Shown here: positions 53,570-63,674 of the stretch, in pieces
Position numbering within the stretch: position 1 is the first letter of the stretch
Layout: every line of letters starts with the position of its first letter
Assembly (NCBI GenBank): GCA_025201845.1
Contig: MU603985.1
Span: forward strand, 44,385 to 108,384
DNA from: Martensiomyces pterosporus
Taxonomy: Eukaryota > Kickxellomycota > Kickxellomycetes > Kickxellales > Kickxellaceae
Length of the DNA stretch: 64,000 nucleotides
Direction of reading: 5' to 3'
Notes under the pieces: generated by a model
What the model saw: only the letters and a program-made list of their open reading frames with translations
Databases searched by the model: none
Told to the model about the DNA's origin: nothing
Translations under genes and position numbers: made by a program

Positions 53570-54814
53570 ATGATCCGCTCCTTGCATCTCTCGTCAATGC
53601 CACTACCACCCCGCATGCTCGCTGCCCCCATGACCCAGCGTTGGTACCGCGTGTCCCGACACACCTCGCTGCTTCCTCTGGCGTGGGTGATATCCACTGG
53701 CAGCGCAATAGACGACCTCCGAACGGTGCACATAGCCAAGTCACTCAACATCCCATACGAAATTAAACGCACAGCGAGATCATCGCTCCCGCCATATGTC
53801 CAGCGCACAGTGATCAGTGCGCGCTCCCTCCTATGGCCCAATGGCACCAGCGGCAGGCTCCGGTATCTTGACCACACCGAAGATAACAATGGGCTCGAAT
53901 CAGATGGCATGCCACGGGTTGTAATCGCAGCATCCAATGAGTCGCTGCCCGCCATGCTTGAGGTGAAGGAGCGGTCGGGCGGCCGCTCACTGTCAATATT
54001 CCTTGGGTTGCCCGACGCCAATCCAAGCCAGTTCGACGCCCTTGTCTTGTCGAAGCTAGATCAAATGAGATTAAGGCACCTGGGCCCTGCACGCGCCAAC
54101 CTTGACAACGCTACAGGCACTCTGCTGCCGATCAGCGGTGCCACTGTTGCGGACACTGCACAGGCAGTGAGCGAGCAAACAGGCACTGGCTCGCGCACCG
54201 TGGCCGTGTGCATCGGCAGCGGCATTGAGCCTTCGGGGTACCGAATGCAAGCTGACGATATTGATGCCTTGGCTGAAGGTCTGATGCACATTCCCTCCGA
54301 GTTTGGGATCCACATACTGCTGTCGTCTGGAACCCACAGGGCACTCAGCCGTGCTGTTGAGCGCCGGCTGATCCACAAGCTGCGGCAAGCAAACCGGGCC
54401 AATGTCGAGGTCATCGACTATTCCTCCGCTGGCGCCTCTTCTGCTGCCGCCAGCCGCCAGCCCCACCCCATCGACGTGCTGTCATCGGCATCGCACGTAA
54501 TTGTGACGCCCGACGATATTGCGTCAATGTCGCTAGCAGTGTCTCTCCAAAAACATGTGTACATTGCGGGTGAAGAACGCACTAAGCACATCCTGCGCAA
54601 CTACTATAGACTTTTGGATACCAGCAACCTTGTGCGCAGGTTCTATCCGAAGGGGAGCCGGCATAGCTACATGCTGATCCCTGACATTGACGGCGAGGTG
54701 GACGAGTTTAGCGCCATTCGTGACCACGAGCCCTGGGCCAAATACGACGCACAGGAAGACCTGGACCGCACAGCTGCCTTTATACGGGACCGATTTGAAA
54801 AGCTCAGCATCTGA
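53570..54814 (+). CDS. ELM1-family (Mito_fiss_Elm1) protein
   Basis: A 414-residue single-exon protein. Family features are WVISTGSAIDDLRTVHIAKSL, NIPYEIKRT, a central RSLSIFLGLPDANPSQFDALVLSKLDQM segment, LPISGATVAD, and the C-terminal RFYPKGSRHSYMLIPDIDGE. The N-terminal 40 residues are Arg/Ser/Met-rich without acidic residues, which could be a mitochondrial presequence. Plant ELM1 recruits a dynamin-related protein for mitochondrial fission, while bacterial relatives look like glycosyltransferases (GT-B-like fold). The function in fungi is unknown to me, so the name is by family only. It converges on FRS2. Confidence 0.75.
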   Translation: MIRSLHLSSMPLPPRMLAAPMTQRWYRVSRHTSLLPLAWVISTGSAIDDLRTVHIAKSLNIPYEIKRTARSSLPPYVQRTVISARSLLWPNGTSGRLRYLDHTEDNNGLESDGMPRVVIAASNESLPAMLEVKERSGGRSLSIFLGLPDANPSQFDALVLSKLDQMRLRHLGPARANLDNATGTLLPISGATVADTAQAVSEQTGTGSRTVAVCIGSGIEPSGYRMQADDIDALAEGLMHIPSEFGIHILLSSGTHRALSRAVERRLIHKLRQANRANVEVIDYSSAGASSAAASRQPHPIDVLSSASHVIVTPDDIASMSLAVSLQKHVYIAGEERTKHILRNYYRLLDTSNLVRRFYPKGSRHSYMLIPDIDGEVDEFSAIRDHEPWAKYDAQEDLDRTAAFIRDRFEKLSI

Positions 54815-55005
54815 GCACAGCCGAATAGACATGTTTTGTTCACCAAGCCATGCTCTTCATGTCGCAGTGATTGCTAGAGTTTATGCCAGCATCTTCCGGT
54901 TTTGAAAGGAAAATCGGCGAGGTTTAGAAGCCAGAAGGGAGGCAAGCGTAGTATGTAAAAGAGCCCAAAGGAAAGGATGGTAGTGGAGGGGGTGTCTCCC
55001 TCTGC

Positions 55006-56633
55006 TTAGTTTTCGGCCTCCGTAGTAGTGGCCCTTTGGAACACCTCCCTGCCCATCTTCTTGTCAAGCCTGCACGCCGGGTTGGCCTCAATCATGCCCA
55101 GATCAACCTTGTGTCCAACAAGGGCACGGATATTGTCAACGCCGTACTTGATCATCGTAGGTCTCTCCAGAGACAGACCGAAACCGGCGACCTGAACACC
55201 CTCCTCCAAGCCCAGAGGGCGGAGCATCTCGGGTCTGAACATACCAGAGTTTCCGATCTCCACCCACTTCTGGAATCCCTCGTGCCAGGAAAAGATCTCC
55301 ATGCTAGGCTCGGTGTAGGGGTTATAAGTGGGCTTGAACCTGAGGTTGGTGATGCCCATTTTGCGGAAGAAGATATCCAGGAAAGCGATCAGGTTGCCCA
55401 GCGACATGTTCTTGTCAGCAATGACTCCCTCAACCTGGTGGAACTCGGCCAGATGGGTGGCGTCGACGGCTTCGTTGCGGTACACACGGTCGATCGAGAA
55501 GTACTTGGCGGCGCGGTAGGGCTCCTTGGCGAGCTTGTTCAGCACGTGGCAGCTGACGGGAGTGGTGTGGGTGCGCAGGACGAGCTTCTTGGCCTCCGCT
55601 TCGGCCCAAGGGTAGCGGTATCCAATGGATCCGTAGCCGCCCTTCTCGTGGACGTTCTTCACGGTCTCCCAGAAGGCAGGCAGGCCGTTGGCCACAGCCG
55701 GGTCCTTGAGGAAGAACGTATCCTGGAGGTCACGAGCCGGGTGCTGCTGAGGCACAAAGAGCGTGTCAAAGTTCCAGAACGACGACTCAACAAAGTCGTT
55801 GGTGGGCATCTCCTCGAACCCCATCTCAAAGAACACCTGTCTGAACTCCTCCCTGACCTTCATCAGCGGGTGGAGGTGGCCGCCGTTGGGGTTAAGGCCC
55901 AAAGAGTCAAAGTTGAACTTTTTGAACTCTGCAGTCTTCCACGCGCCGCTCTGGAGCATCTCGACGGTGAGATCAGTCATCTGCTTTTTGAGCTCCGTCG
56001 AGAAGTTGGCTCCCTTGGCGACTGAGTACGACAGAACCTTGTTCTGCTTGATCAGGTTGCGGCGCTTCAGGTCCTTGATTACATCCTTTTGCGGGTGAGT
56101 GCCCGTGGCCTGGACCGTTTCGAGATCCACCTTGGTCTGGTCAACGATCGATGCAGCAAGGCGCACGATGTTGCTGCCGTCCTTCTTGATCCACTTGTTC
56201 TTGAAGCCCTTGCCCTGGCCCAGGTTGGCGATCTTGCCAAACTTTGCCTTCAGATCATCGATGCTGATCCCCTCGCTGCCTTCGGGCACTGCATAGTACA
56301 CGCGTGCCTCGTAGCTGCCGTTGTCCAGCTGGTCCTGGCCCTCAGCCTCAATAGTCCACACCTCGGTTGTCAGAGTAGCATAGCTGACCTTCTACCAAAA
56401 TAAAGAGGTACCAGGGCATGGGAGATTAGCGTCTGAGTGGAATTCAAAAGTGCTTGCTTATGCATGCTGCAGCTCTGAGTTTTGCTTTTCCTGCTTACCT
56501 CCTGGCTCTCGAGACTCTTCAGAGCACCGAGGATGGTCTCCGACGACACATTCTCAAAGGCAGTCTTTGTGTCTTCAATTGAGCCGTTAGCCTCAAGGCT
56601 CTTCAGGATGCTCAGCTTCAGCTCCTCGCTCAT
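55006..56633 (-). CDS. FRS2: Phenylalanyl-tRNA synthetase alpha subunit, cytosolic
   Basis: Exons 56633-56499 (45 codons) and 56391-55006 (107-bp intron, GTAAGC...GGTAG, phase 0) give 506 residues; yeast Frs2 has 503. The winged-helix N-terminus spans the junction (MSEELKLSILKSLEANGS, then KVSYATLTTEVWTIEAEG). The class II catalytic core follows: FWNFDTLFVPQQHPARDLQD, RTHTTPVSCHVL, motif 2 YFSIDRVYRNEAVDATHL, FHQVEGVIAD, and motif 3 GFGLSLERPTMIKYG. With the beta subunit Frs1 it forms an alpha2-beta2 enzyme charging tRNA-Phe with phenylalanine. No mitochondrial presequence is visible. Confidence 0.96.
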
Positions 56634-59023
56634 TTCTGCTGTTGACGATTTTAAAACTGCAAAAGGGGGGTGGTTGAACGGAACACCTCTATAGATGCTG
56701 AATAACAGTGAGACGGGATTTATGAACAAATGTTAAGAAAAAAATATTCGATTCGGTTTTGCTGCAAACAAGCACAGCCGCTCCCATCTCTGCTCCTGGT
56801 GCCCCAAAGAAAACCTTGACAAAGCTGGTCGAGCCGATTTTGTCTGCTCCGCTCCTTTTGATGAGTCAGAAGAATCGAGGATGCAGCAAGCTGAGCTGCC
56901 TCTGGTCTTTTGCGGTGGCTGTGCCGCATGCCACGAAACAAACCTGCTTGACAGAAACAGCAGTCTTGCCGATATACACACACATGTGGGTGGACGGGCG
57001 CAATGCATTGGGTGCTCCGTGTATGCCACGCCGCCACCCCGATCGCATATGATTAAAGATAATAATAGGGCCAGTGCCAAGCAAGAACAACACGAGTAGA
57101 AAACAGCACAATGAGCGGTATACCCACATTTAGGCAGCGAGGGAGTAGCGGGGCGGGCGTATGACCGGCGTTTATTCTGCACTCGCTCCGCTGCTATTTT
57201 GCTTGCCACATTCGGCAAATTGTGCATGTCAGCACAGCACATACATGATCATGTATCGGCAGCTAGACTCACCTGCCCATCCTCGCAGTCCCTCTCCCCG
57301 CCTCCTCTTTGGCCCAGAGCCTCCAAAGTTAGCAAACTGCAAGGAGCCCATGCTGGCATTGTTGATAGTGCTTGTGGGCGATGCTGAGCGTACCAGGCGT
57401 ATATGAAAACATGCATGCAACGCGCTACATAGCTCCGTCTTTTCTTCACCGAACTCTCGCATGTGACATACGCTGTGAGCATGTCCTTATACTGATACTT
57501 TATTTATAGTGTGATGTGTGGCTATATGTGTCCAAAAGTCCACCCAAGCGATGACACCGCATCGCACACCCATTTACATGCGCATATGTAGCGCTTTTGC
57601 CGCAGTCCCCCAAGGGCTTTTAGAGCCTGGCTACGTGTGGTGTTTTCTTGGGGGTGGGTGGGTTTGATGTCTTTTTTGGGCTGCGTGTTTTGCTAGCTGC
57701 CCGGGCTGCGCTTGTATGCAGGTCACGTAGCTTGCTGCGCGGATGCACCCTATGTGGGAACGGAGAGGAAGGGGCAACCATGAAACACCGGGTAAGTGTG
57801 CCCGGAGGAGTGTCCCTCTTTCAAGCGATCACCACATGTTGTGTATATGGCGCGCACGTGTGCCAGTATATGTCGCTTGACGTGTGCTCGGGTGTGCCCA
57901 TCTCCGCCCTCTAGTCCACTTCTGGGGCGCACAGCAGAGAGGCTCTGTCTAGGCTCTTTCATTCTGCGCGCAGACAGACGAGCTGGCATCTCTCTTAGAT
58001 TACCGAAGATTAGGGATAAGAGGGAGTAGGGGGAGCGGAGGGAGAGAAGGAGAATCGGAGAGTTACGTGTACGCCTTGTATAGTAACAAAACAAACAACC
58101 CGGTAGCACTATGGCTGGGGCCAGCACAAGGCAATGGCTATGAAGCGAGTGCAGCTGAATGGCGGCGTGAACAATCCCGATGCAACTGCATCGTGTGGCT
58201 CAGAAAAATAAGAACAGTTGCAACGCAAAAAGCAGTGTGCTGAATCTGCGTGTACCAGATAGCAGAGCGCATCACAGCAGGTCAGGCGAGAAGTATGAAA
58301 AAAAAGCACTTTATATGGAACACCCATTGTCCGTGCGAAACACAGCACAGCAAAGCACAGCACAGCACAGCACAGCAAAGCAGACATCCCGCCCTTGCCC
58401 AGTGGAAAAGAATGGGGAGAGATGCTAGAGGACAATGGCGCAGATTTGGGGGATGTGAGGAGGCACATGCATGGAGTACTTTGCTGTAAAAGCCCGCAAC
58501 AGCAGAACCCAATCCCTCTCCTATCTTTATCCCAAAGCCAAGTCTGGCATGGCATGGCATGGCCAAGAGAAGGCGGATGTGGGCCGCAAGCAGGCAGCAA
58601 GGGGGGACGACGAGTGCGCAAAAATGCAATTATGAAGGAGGCTTGTCACTCTGTATTAGAGAAAGAAGAGAAAAATCAGCAGAGAATACATTGGCCTCAT
58701 GGACACCTCTCCACACACATGCGCACGCACACGCACACAAGCTAGAACGCCTGGGTGCGTTGACTGGGAATGCGAGTGTGTGATTCTACTGCCTGCTTCA
58801 GTCGGCTAATCAGGAACAAAGTGTTTAAAAGTGTAACCCAGCATGAACCTTTTCTTTCTCTTCCTCACGGACGACAAACCAACAACCTCGCACCACACAA
58901 ATATTTCCTTTTCTCGTCTCCTTTTATTACAATTCCCTGACAAACAACATATCTAATTTATTGACTTATTTCGCTATACCCTCTTTGTTGCTTGTGCACG
59001 CGCTTGCTGCCAATTCTTTAAGC
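56634..59023. other. Gene-poor stretch after FRS2 start
   Basis: 2.4 kb without a convincing gene. The first part includes the FRS2 promoter. Short frames on both strands are compositionally odd (Cys/Ala/His-rich) and look like shadows. A strong donor-like GTAAGT at 57792 follows a small ATG frame at 57780 (four codons), the only hint of a spliced transcript. No tRNA, snRNA or rRNA signature was recognised. Confidence 0.45.
58341..58380. repeat. CACAG/CAAAG pentanucleotide microsatellite (8 units)
   Basis: Eight adjacent 5-bp units: two CACAG, one CAAAG, four CACAG, one CAAAG. This is simple-sequence repeat in non-coding DNA. Confidence 0.9.
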
Positions 59024-59193
59024 CACTTGTGTCATTCAGAGCAACCAAAATAAACATTAGCAGCAGTCTTCACGAAGCCCTTAAATACCCAAGCCCCTCC
59101 TACTTCTTCACTTGTGTCATTCAGAGCAACCAAAATAAACATTAGCAGCAGTCTTCACGAAGCCCTTAAATACCCAAGCCCCTCCTACTTCTT
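59024..59193. repeat. Perfect 85-bp tandem duplication
   Basis: Two adjacent identical 85-bp units: 59024-59108 and 59109-59193. Each starts CACTTGTGTCATTCAGAGC and ends CCTCCTACTTCTT, and includes CCTTAAATACCC. It lies about 230 bp upstream of a small ORF and far from any large gene. Confidence 0.95.
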
Positions 59194-59421
59194 TTCTGCT
59201 CGCTTGCTTTGCTGTAGCCATTACTGCTCCCATCAACCCATTCCGCCCAACTCGCCCGCACCCCCTTTAAGCAACACTACCACAGTGCATCCCAGCAACC
59301 TTATTTATTTTTCGCTTTTGCTTTTTGGCTATCCATTCTATTTTTGAATTCTATTACGATACTTTGCGCCTGCGCTTTGCATCATCCACGACTACCCATT
59401 TTTGTCCAGGCACCTGCGGAA

Positions 59422-59529
59422 ATGAAGTACCCTACCGAGCTTGTCTTGTCCAAGGACTTTCCCACAAACATCACCATCATCGAGGACGACCCAGAGACCC
59501 GCACTGCTGTTCTCACTGGCGGAAACTAG
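59422..59529 (+). CDS. Candidate 35-residue microprotein
   Basis: An ORF of 35 codons plus stop, starting MKYPTELVL and ending AVLTGGN. The start context GCGGAAATGAAG is good. 24 of the 34 codons after the ATG end in C or G, similar to the better-expressed genes nearby. A possible acceptor (TTTGTCCAG at 59401-59409) just upstream would allow a 5' UTR intron. About 70 bp after the stop is a GTAAGC donor-like site. No signal peptide, membrane segment or known family is visible. It could be a microprotein, the first exon of a gene I cannot resolve, or chance. Confidence 0.35.
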   Translation: MKYPTELVLSKDFPTNITIIEDDPETRTAVLTGGN

Positions 59530-60129
59530 GACCCCTTGAAGTGCCAGCCATGTTCGCTGCGACGGCGAAACAAGCAACAAAAGAGCATGATCACAATCGA
59601 AGTAAGCCTGCCTGCAGGTCACCCGTCTCTTCTCCAATCCCTGTTTATGTTGCAGGCGCCATGCATAGCGATGCATCCTTAACCTGTGTGTAGCTCGCAT
59701 TCCACTTTTCATTCTCTCTTTCACAAACCCCCCACTCTATTCTCGCCTGTGATACTAGCATAAACACAAGCAGGCATTTTCATACCTTCCTTTTTGTTTC
59801 TTTCGATCTTGTGGTTTGCTTATAAAGACTTGGCATTGGATTCTGCGGATTCTTGTTTGGCCATCGTGAGTGGCACTTGCCAATGCAGGCACCAGCCTCG
59901 TCCCATCTGCTGCTGACGTACAGCATACGTAAATGGCCCACTTATAGTTTTGTCTTGCTATCTTTGCTATCGATCTAGGATACCGCTAAACCTGTATTCC
60001 TCTCCTCGAACTCGAGGATAGCAGCGTTGCCAGGATTTTGTGTGGGCCCATGGCTAGCATAGACCCATTTCCATATATCTAGAATGCGGTTCAAGCACTA
60101 GTGTTCATTCTTTATATTAAATATGCCAG
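59530..60129. other. Intergenic, nothing recognised
   Basis: 600 bp with no supported gene, repeat or RNA. The AT content rises towards 59800-60129. Confidence 0.5.
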
Positions 60130-60387
60130 TTATATAGCAAAAAGAGGTGTGTTCAACGCGGCCGTAGCATAGTCGGTTTCTTGCACCCACGTGAAGAGCC
60201 ACCCCGGATCCGTGCAGGAGCCATACAGCCGCTGCGTTGCTCCCTCTACTCTCTCGCCCTCGTAATTCCGGTATTTCATGTTTAGGCCTAAAGATACGGA
60301 TATCAAGCCGGTATAGATACGGATGGCGGGGGGAAGGCAGGAGCCTCGAATCGGGTTGAGTTGGGTTGGGCTTGGGCTGATTATCAT
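60130..60387 (-). CDS. Candidate 85-residue orphan ORF
   Basis: An ATG-started frame of 85 codons on the minus strand. The second half (from MKYRNYEGERVEG to NTPLFAI) is rich in Tyr, Trp and charged residues, unlike the low-complexity shadows around it. Just after the stop is an A/T-rich ATATTTAATATAAAG that could act in 3' end formation. There is no known family and no neighbour within 500 bp on the same strand. Chance is a real alternative. Confidence 0.25.
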   Translation of the reverse strand: MIISPSPTQLNPIRGSCLPPAIRIYTGLISVSLGLNMKYRNYEGERVEGATQRLYGSCTDPGWLFTWVQETDYATAALNTPLFAI

Positions 60388-61889
60388 GTTTGCAATCCGG
60401 CTGTCCGACAGAATATTTTTCTGTCCGAAAGGATAAATGGCACACCGCCGAGCGTCGTTTTTACTGTAAGCAGAGCAAGAATGGGCGCAGCAAAAAAAGC
60501 AGCACGCCTAGCTTGGAAAGCACGGGCTTCCGATGCCTTGCCGTCTCGCACCCCTTTGCCTGGCGTTTACGCCCCATAGGCAAACACCAGCACTGGCCGA
60601 CAATCTTCTAAAGCTGTGCATGGCCGTTGTGTGTGGGGAATTTCAGCCTTGATTCCAGCCGATGCGCAGTTTCGGCCGAACATGTGCTTAGCTGTGCTGA
60701 CTCCAAGTAGACTGAATACGATTACTGAGAGACATGCCTGGCGTCGAGGGTCTTTTGAATATGCGCATGAACATGAGCATGCACCACACGAAGGACTCAG
60801 GCAGCGATGCTTGCCGATGACGCCTGGCTATTGAGTAAGCGCGGGTGTGTGCCACCGCGGCCCAAGAACTGCTCTACAGCAGCACAGCATCGCATAAGGC
60901 CGCACTAATTTCCCCTTGAAAACTGGGCCAGCGAAGGAGAGCAGCAGGAAAAGATGTACGTAATAGCCTGCTTTGTGGCACACCGGCGGTTTGTACGACA
61001 GTGGGCGGGTTGAGTGCCATTTGCAGCAAATTGTGCGTGCTATGCAAGCCAAGTATTGGCCCGCGTTGGTCTTCATTGGGCCCAATTCTATTACTTCCGC
61101 CGGAAACTTGCCCAGCCCGCAAGGATATTCTCCCCCCTTTCAGCATGGGGGCGGGGCCTCTAGCTGCTGCCTGAACCCGCGCTCAAATAACCCGCTTCCG
61201 TCTCGGACACAGGGCGGTGCATTTGTATATCTTGACAAGCAAGCCCCACCAACACCTTCGTTCTTCAAACCACGCCCAATCTATTCTCTTATACACTTCA
61301 CTGCCTACTCTTGCCCTTGCTTTGGTTTGCTTTTATCTATTCGCTCTTCCACTCCCTCACCCTTTCAGCACTGAACGAGACTGATCTCCCACTCTCCCCC
61401 CACCACAGTCCACTCTTGCACACACTTTACAAGCGCTGCTCAGTTCTTTTTTTTTTTTTGCCAGCCCAAACACACACTACTCTTCCATTTTCTTTGGAAC
61501 TGTATACTGCCTTCCCCAACCTCTTGTTCTCCTGGCTCTTATTGCTCTCTTCCTACCTACCGTACGCATACGCGTTTGAATAATATAGGAGACGAGATCG
61601 ATAAACTCATCTCCTTTACAGCTCTTCTCGAACTCGTGCCTTTCCCACGCATAAAGCCGCCACTTTTCTGACCGGCTTTTCTGCTCTTCCGCATATTTAT
61701 ATACTATTAGCGTTGGATCTCACTTCCTCCACAAGCTGCCAAGTATCCTCCTTGTATATCCCTCCTGATACCTATCCCCTGAAGATACCACCCCCCTTCT
61801 CTTTATTTCTTTGCGTCTATCTCATTTTCTCACAGACCCTGTCTTACCCCTCTTCCCCCAAAAGAAGGCGCCACACATCTCTTCCTTGG
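60388..61889. promoter_or_regulatory. Upstream region and long leader of the bHLH gene
   Basis: 1.5 kb. A cluster of CCAAT-type elements in both orientations lies at 61054-61086 (ATTGG, ATTGGG, CCAAT). From about 61230 to the ATG the sequence is C/T-rich with a 13-T run at 61447-61459, which suggests a long 5' UTR. The bHLH frame is open upstream of the ATG back to 61713 but shows no domain. Confidence 0.45.
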
Positions 61890-63392
61890 ATGGGCTCGAA
61901 TCAATCGCAGACATACTCGAGCACCATGATGAACACCAACTATAACATCAGCGGCAGCACCAGCGTGCAGCAGCAACAGCAGGCCGACAGCGACATCGAG
62001 GCGCTCAGCAGATTTCTCGCAGCATCCTCGTCCGGCAATGATCCGCAGCAGCAACCGATTGTCGATGTGAGTGTCAGTGACCAAGCCATGGCCGCCTTCC
62101 TCGCTGCCACCACAGCTGGAGGCAGCGCCGTAGCTTATCCTGACAACTCAAATTTCGGCATTTCGGTGCAGGATAGCCCACTGGCAATCGCCTCCATTGA
62201 AATCACACCCTCTCCGTCAATGCAACAGCCTCAATTCAGCGATCTCAGTCAAGATGCCGCTCTAGCAGCCGCTGGGTTTGCAGCTGCTGCCAACGGAATG
62301 GCCACCACACCGCTCCTTTCGCCAATTGCCAGTGCTATGCAAGGCAATAGTCCGCTGCTTGCGGGCAATGCCGATATGGATTCTCCATTGTCCAGCCACT
62401 CGTTCTCGGGATTTGGTTCCAACGCCCTTAATTCGATGCTTGGCGGCAGTGGCGTGCCCGTACACAACTCGTATAGCGCCACTGGCGGGCTCAGCTTGCC
62501 CCAGATGTCCACATCCAGCTCGGGCTTTCTCCTCCCACCGGGATCGTGCGGCCCAGGTGCATACAGCACTGGATCTATTCTGGGGAAAAGGACAAGCGAA
62601 GAAGCCGGACTGCCAATTATCCCTGTCGGCGTGCCTTTGAGCAAGCGTGTGACCATGCCAGCCTCGTATGGTGGCAACCTGGGTGACGGGCCTACGATCA
62701 GCTCCATGCCGATCCCCAGTGGCGTCAGCATGCACCGCATCGCTTCATACCATCCAGGAGCCATGGGTGCATCTCCACTGCAGAACAGCCTCGATATCAC
62801 TGCCGGCACAGGTCGAATTGCCAAGGTCCCCATCAGCCGCCTAAAGTCCACATCAACCATAGCCACTGGCTTGTCGGCGAGCAACTCTGCAGCTGCCCAG
62901 AATGGTAGTCTGCAACCACCCACACAGCACCAACGCAAGGTGGCACATAACGCGATTGAGCGGCGGTACCGCAACAACATCAACGATCGGATCCGCGATC
63001 TGCGCAACGCCGTTCCAGCACTCCAGCACATCCGGCCAAAGAAGAAGCCGCACCAGCAGTCTGGTGATTTGGGCGATGACAGTAGGAGTGCCGACGAGGA
63101 CAACGAGGACAACGACGAAAATACACATATCGATGGCGTCGAGGCTGCCACAAAGCTCAACAAGGCGACAATATTGGGCAAATCCACAGAGTACATCTAT
63201 TATCTGAGGAGAAGCAACGACCAGCTCAAGCGCGAGTCACTGTATATGCAGGAGATCATTCGCAGTTTGCCCAATGGTGAGCAGCTCATTATGAACATTC
63301 TGCAGAAGGCGAAGCAGGATTCGAGTCTTGCCACTACTAGCCTGCATATGCCCGAAAAGGCTATGGAGCCTGAGCCTAGTACCAACGAGTGA
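61890..63392 (+). CDS. SREBP-type bHLH transcription factor without membrane domain
   Basis: A 500-residue single-exon protein. The first 340 residues are Ser/Gln/Ala/Gly-rich and probably an activation region. The bHLH domain starts near residue 350 with a basic region KVAHNAIERRYRNNIND; the Tyr in ERRYR is the SREBP hallmark, where most bHLH proteins have Arg. Helix 1 (RIRDLRNAVPAL) is followed by a very long acidic loop (about 45 residues, DEDNEDNDEN) and helix 2 with zipper extension (KATILGKSTEYIYYLRRSNDQLKRES). It ends shortly after, with no transmembrane segments, so it is not a full SREBP/Sre1. Fungal relatives with this form are Tye7, Hms1 and Cph2, which control glycolysis, filamentation or sterol genes. 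The target here is unknown. Confidence 0.88.
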   Translation: MGSNQSQTYSSTMMNTNYNISGSTSVQQQQQADSDIEALSRFLAASSSGNDPQQQPIVDVSVSDQAMAAFLAATTAGGSAVAYPDNSNFGISVQDSPLAIASIEITPSPSMQQPQFSDLSQDAALAAAGFAAAANGMATTPLLSPIASAMQGNSPLLAGNADMDSPLSSHSFSGFGSNALNSMLGGSGVPVHNSYSATGGLSLPQMSTSSSGFLLPPGSCGPGAYSTGSILGKRTSEEAGLPIIPVGVPLSKRVTMPASYGGNLGDGPTISSMPIPSGVSMHRIASYHPGAMGASPLQNSLDITAGTGRIAKVPISRLKSTSTIATGLSASNSAAAQNGSLQPPTQHQRKVAHNAIERRYRNNINDRIRDLRNAVPALQHIRPKKKPHQQSGDLGDDSRSADEDNEDNDENTHIDGVEAATKLNKATILGKSTEYIYYLRRSNDQLKRESLYMQEIIRSLPNGEQLIMNILQKAKQDSSLATTSLHMPEKAMEPEPSTNE

Positions 63393-63674
63393 AATATTTA
63401 GAGACTACGCCACAGCCATTACTGTTTTTATACATTCATTTACCTTTTGTTCGTTTTTTTTTTTGCACATGTACCAATGTTTATAGTGCCCTGTAATTCC
63501 TTGAGTAGCGGCGGCTGTCATTAGCTGCTTTCCATAGTTTTGTGGAAATCAGTTAAATTGCCACTACACAGAAAATAGACCAGTAACACTTGGGGCTTCA
63601 TGCGGCCCTTCACCCTCTTCCGCTCACCACTCGCCCCTCATATATTTTCTTTATAATTTTGTCGCAAGCGCAGA
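63393..63674. other. Short intergenic
   Basis: 282 bp with the bHLH gene 3' UTR (T-rich near 63455) and the promoter of the next gene. Confidence 0.5.

Noticed and set aside
58109..58621. 170-codon minus-strand frame over the CACAG repeat
   Set aside because: Cys/Leu/Ala-rich low-complexity translation of a microsatellite; no coding signal.
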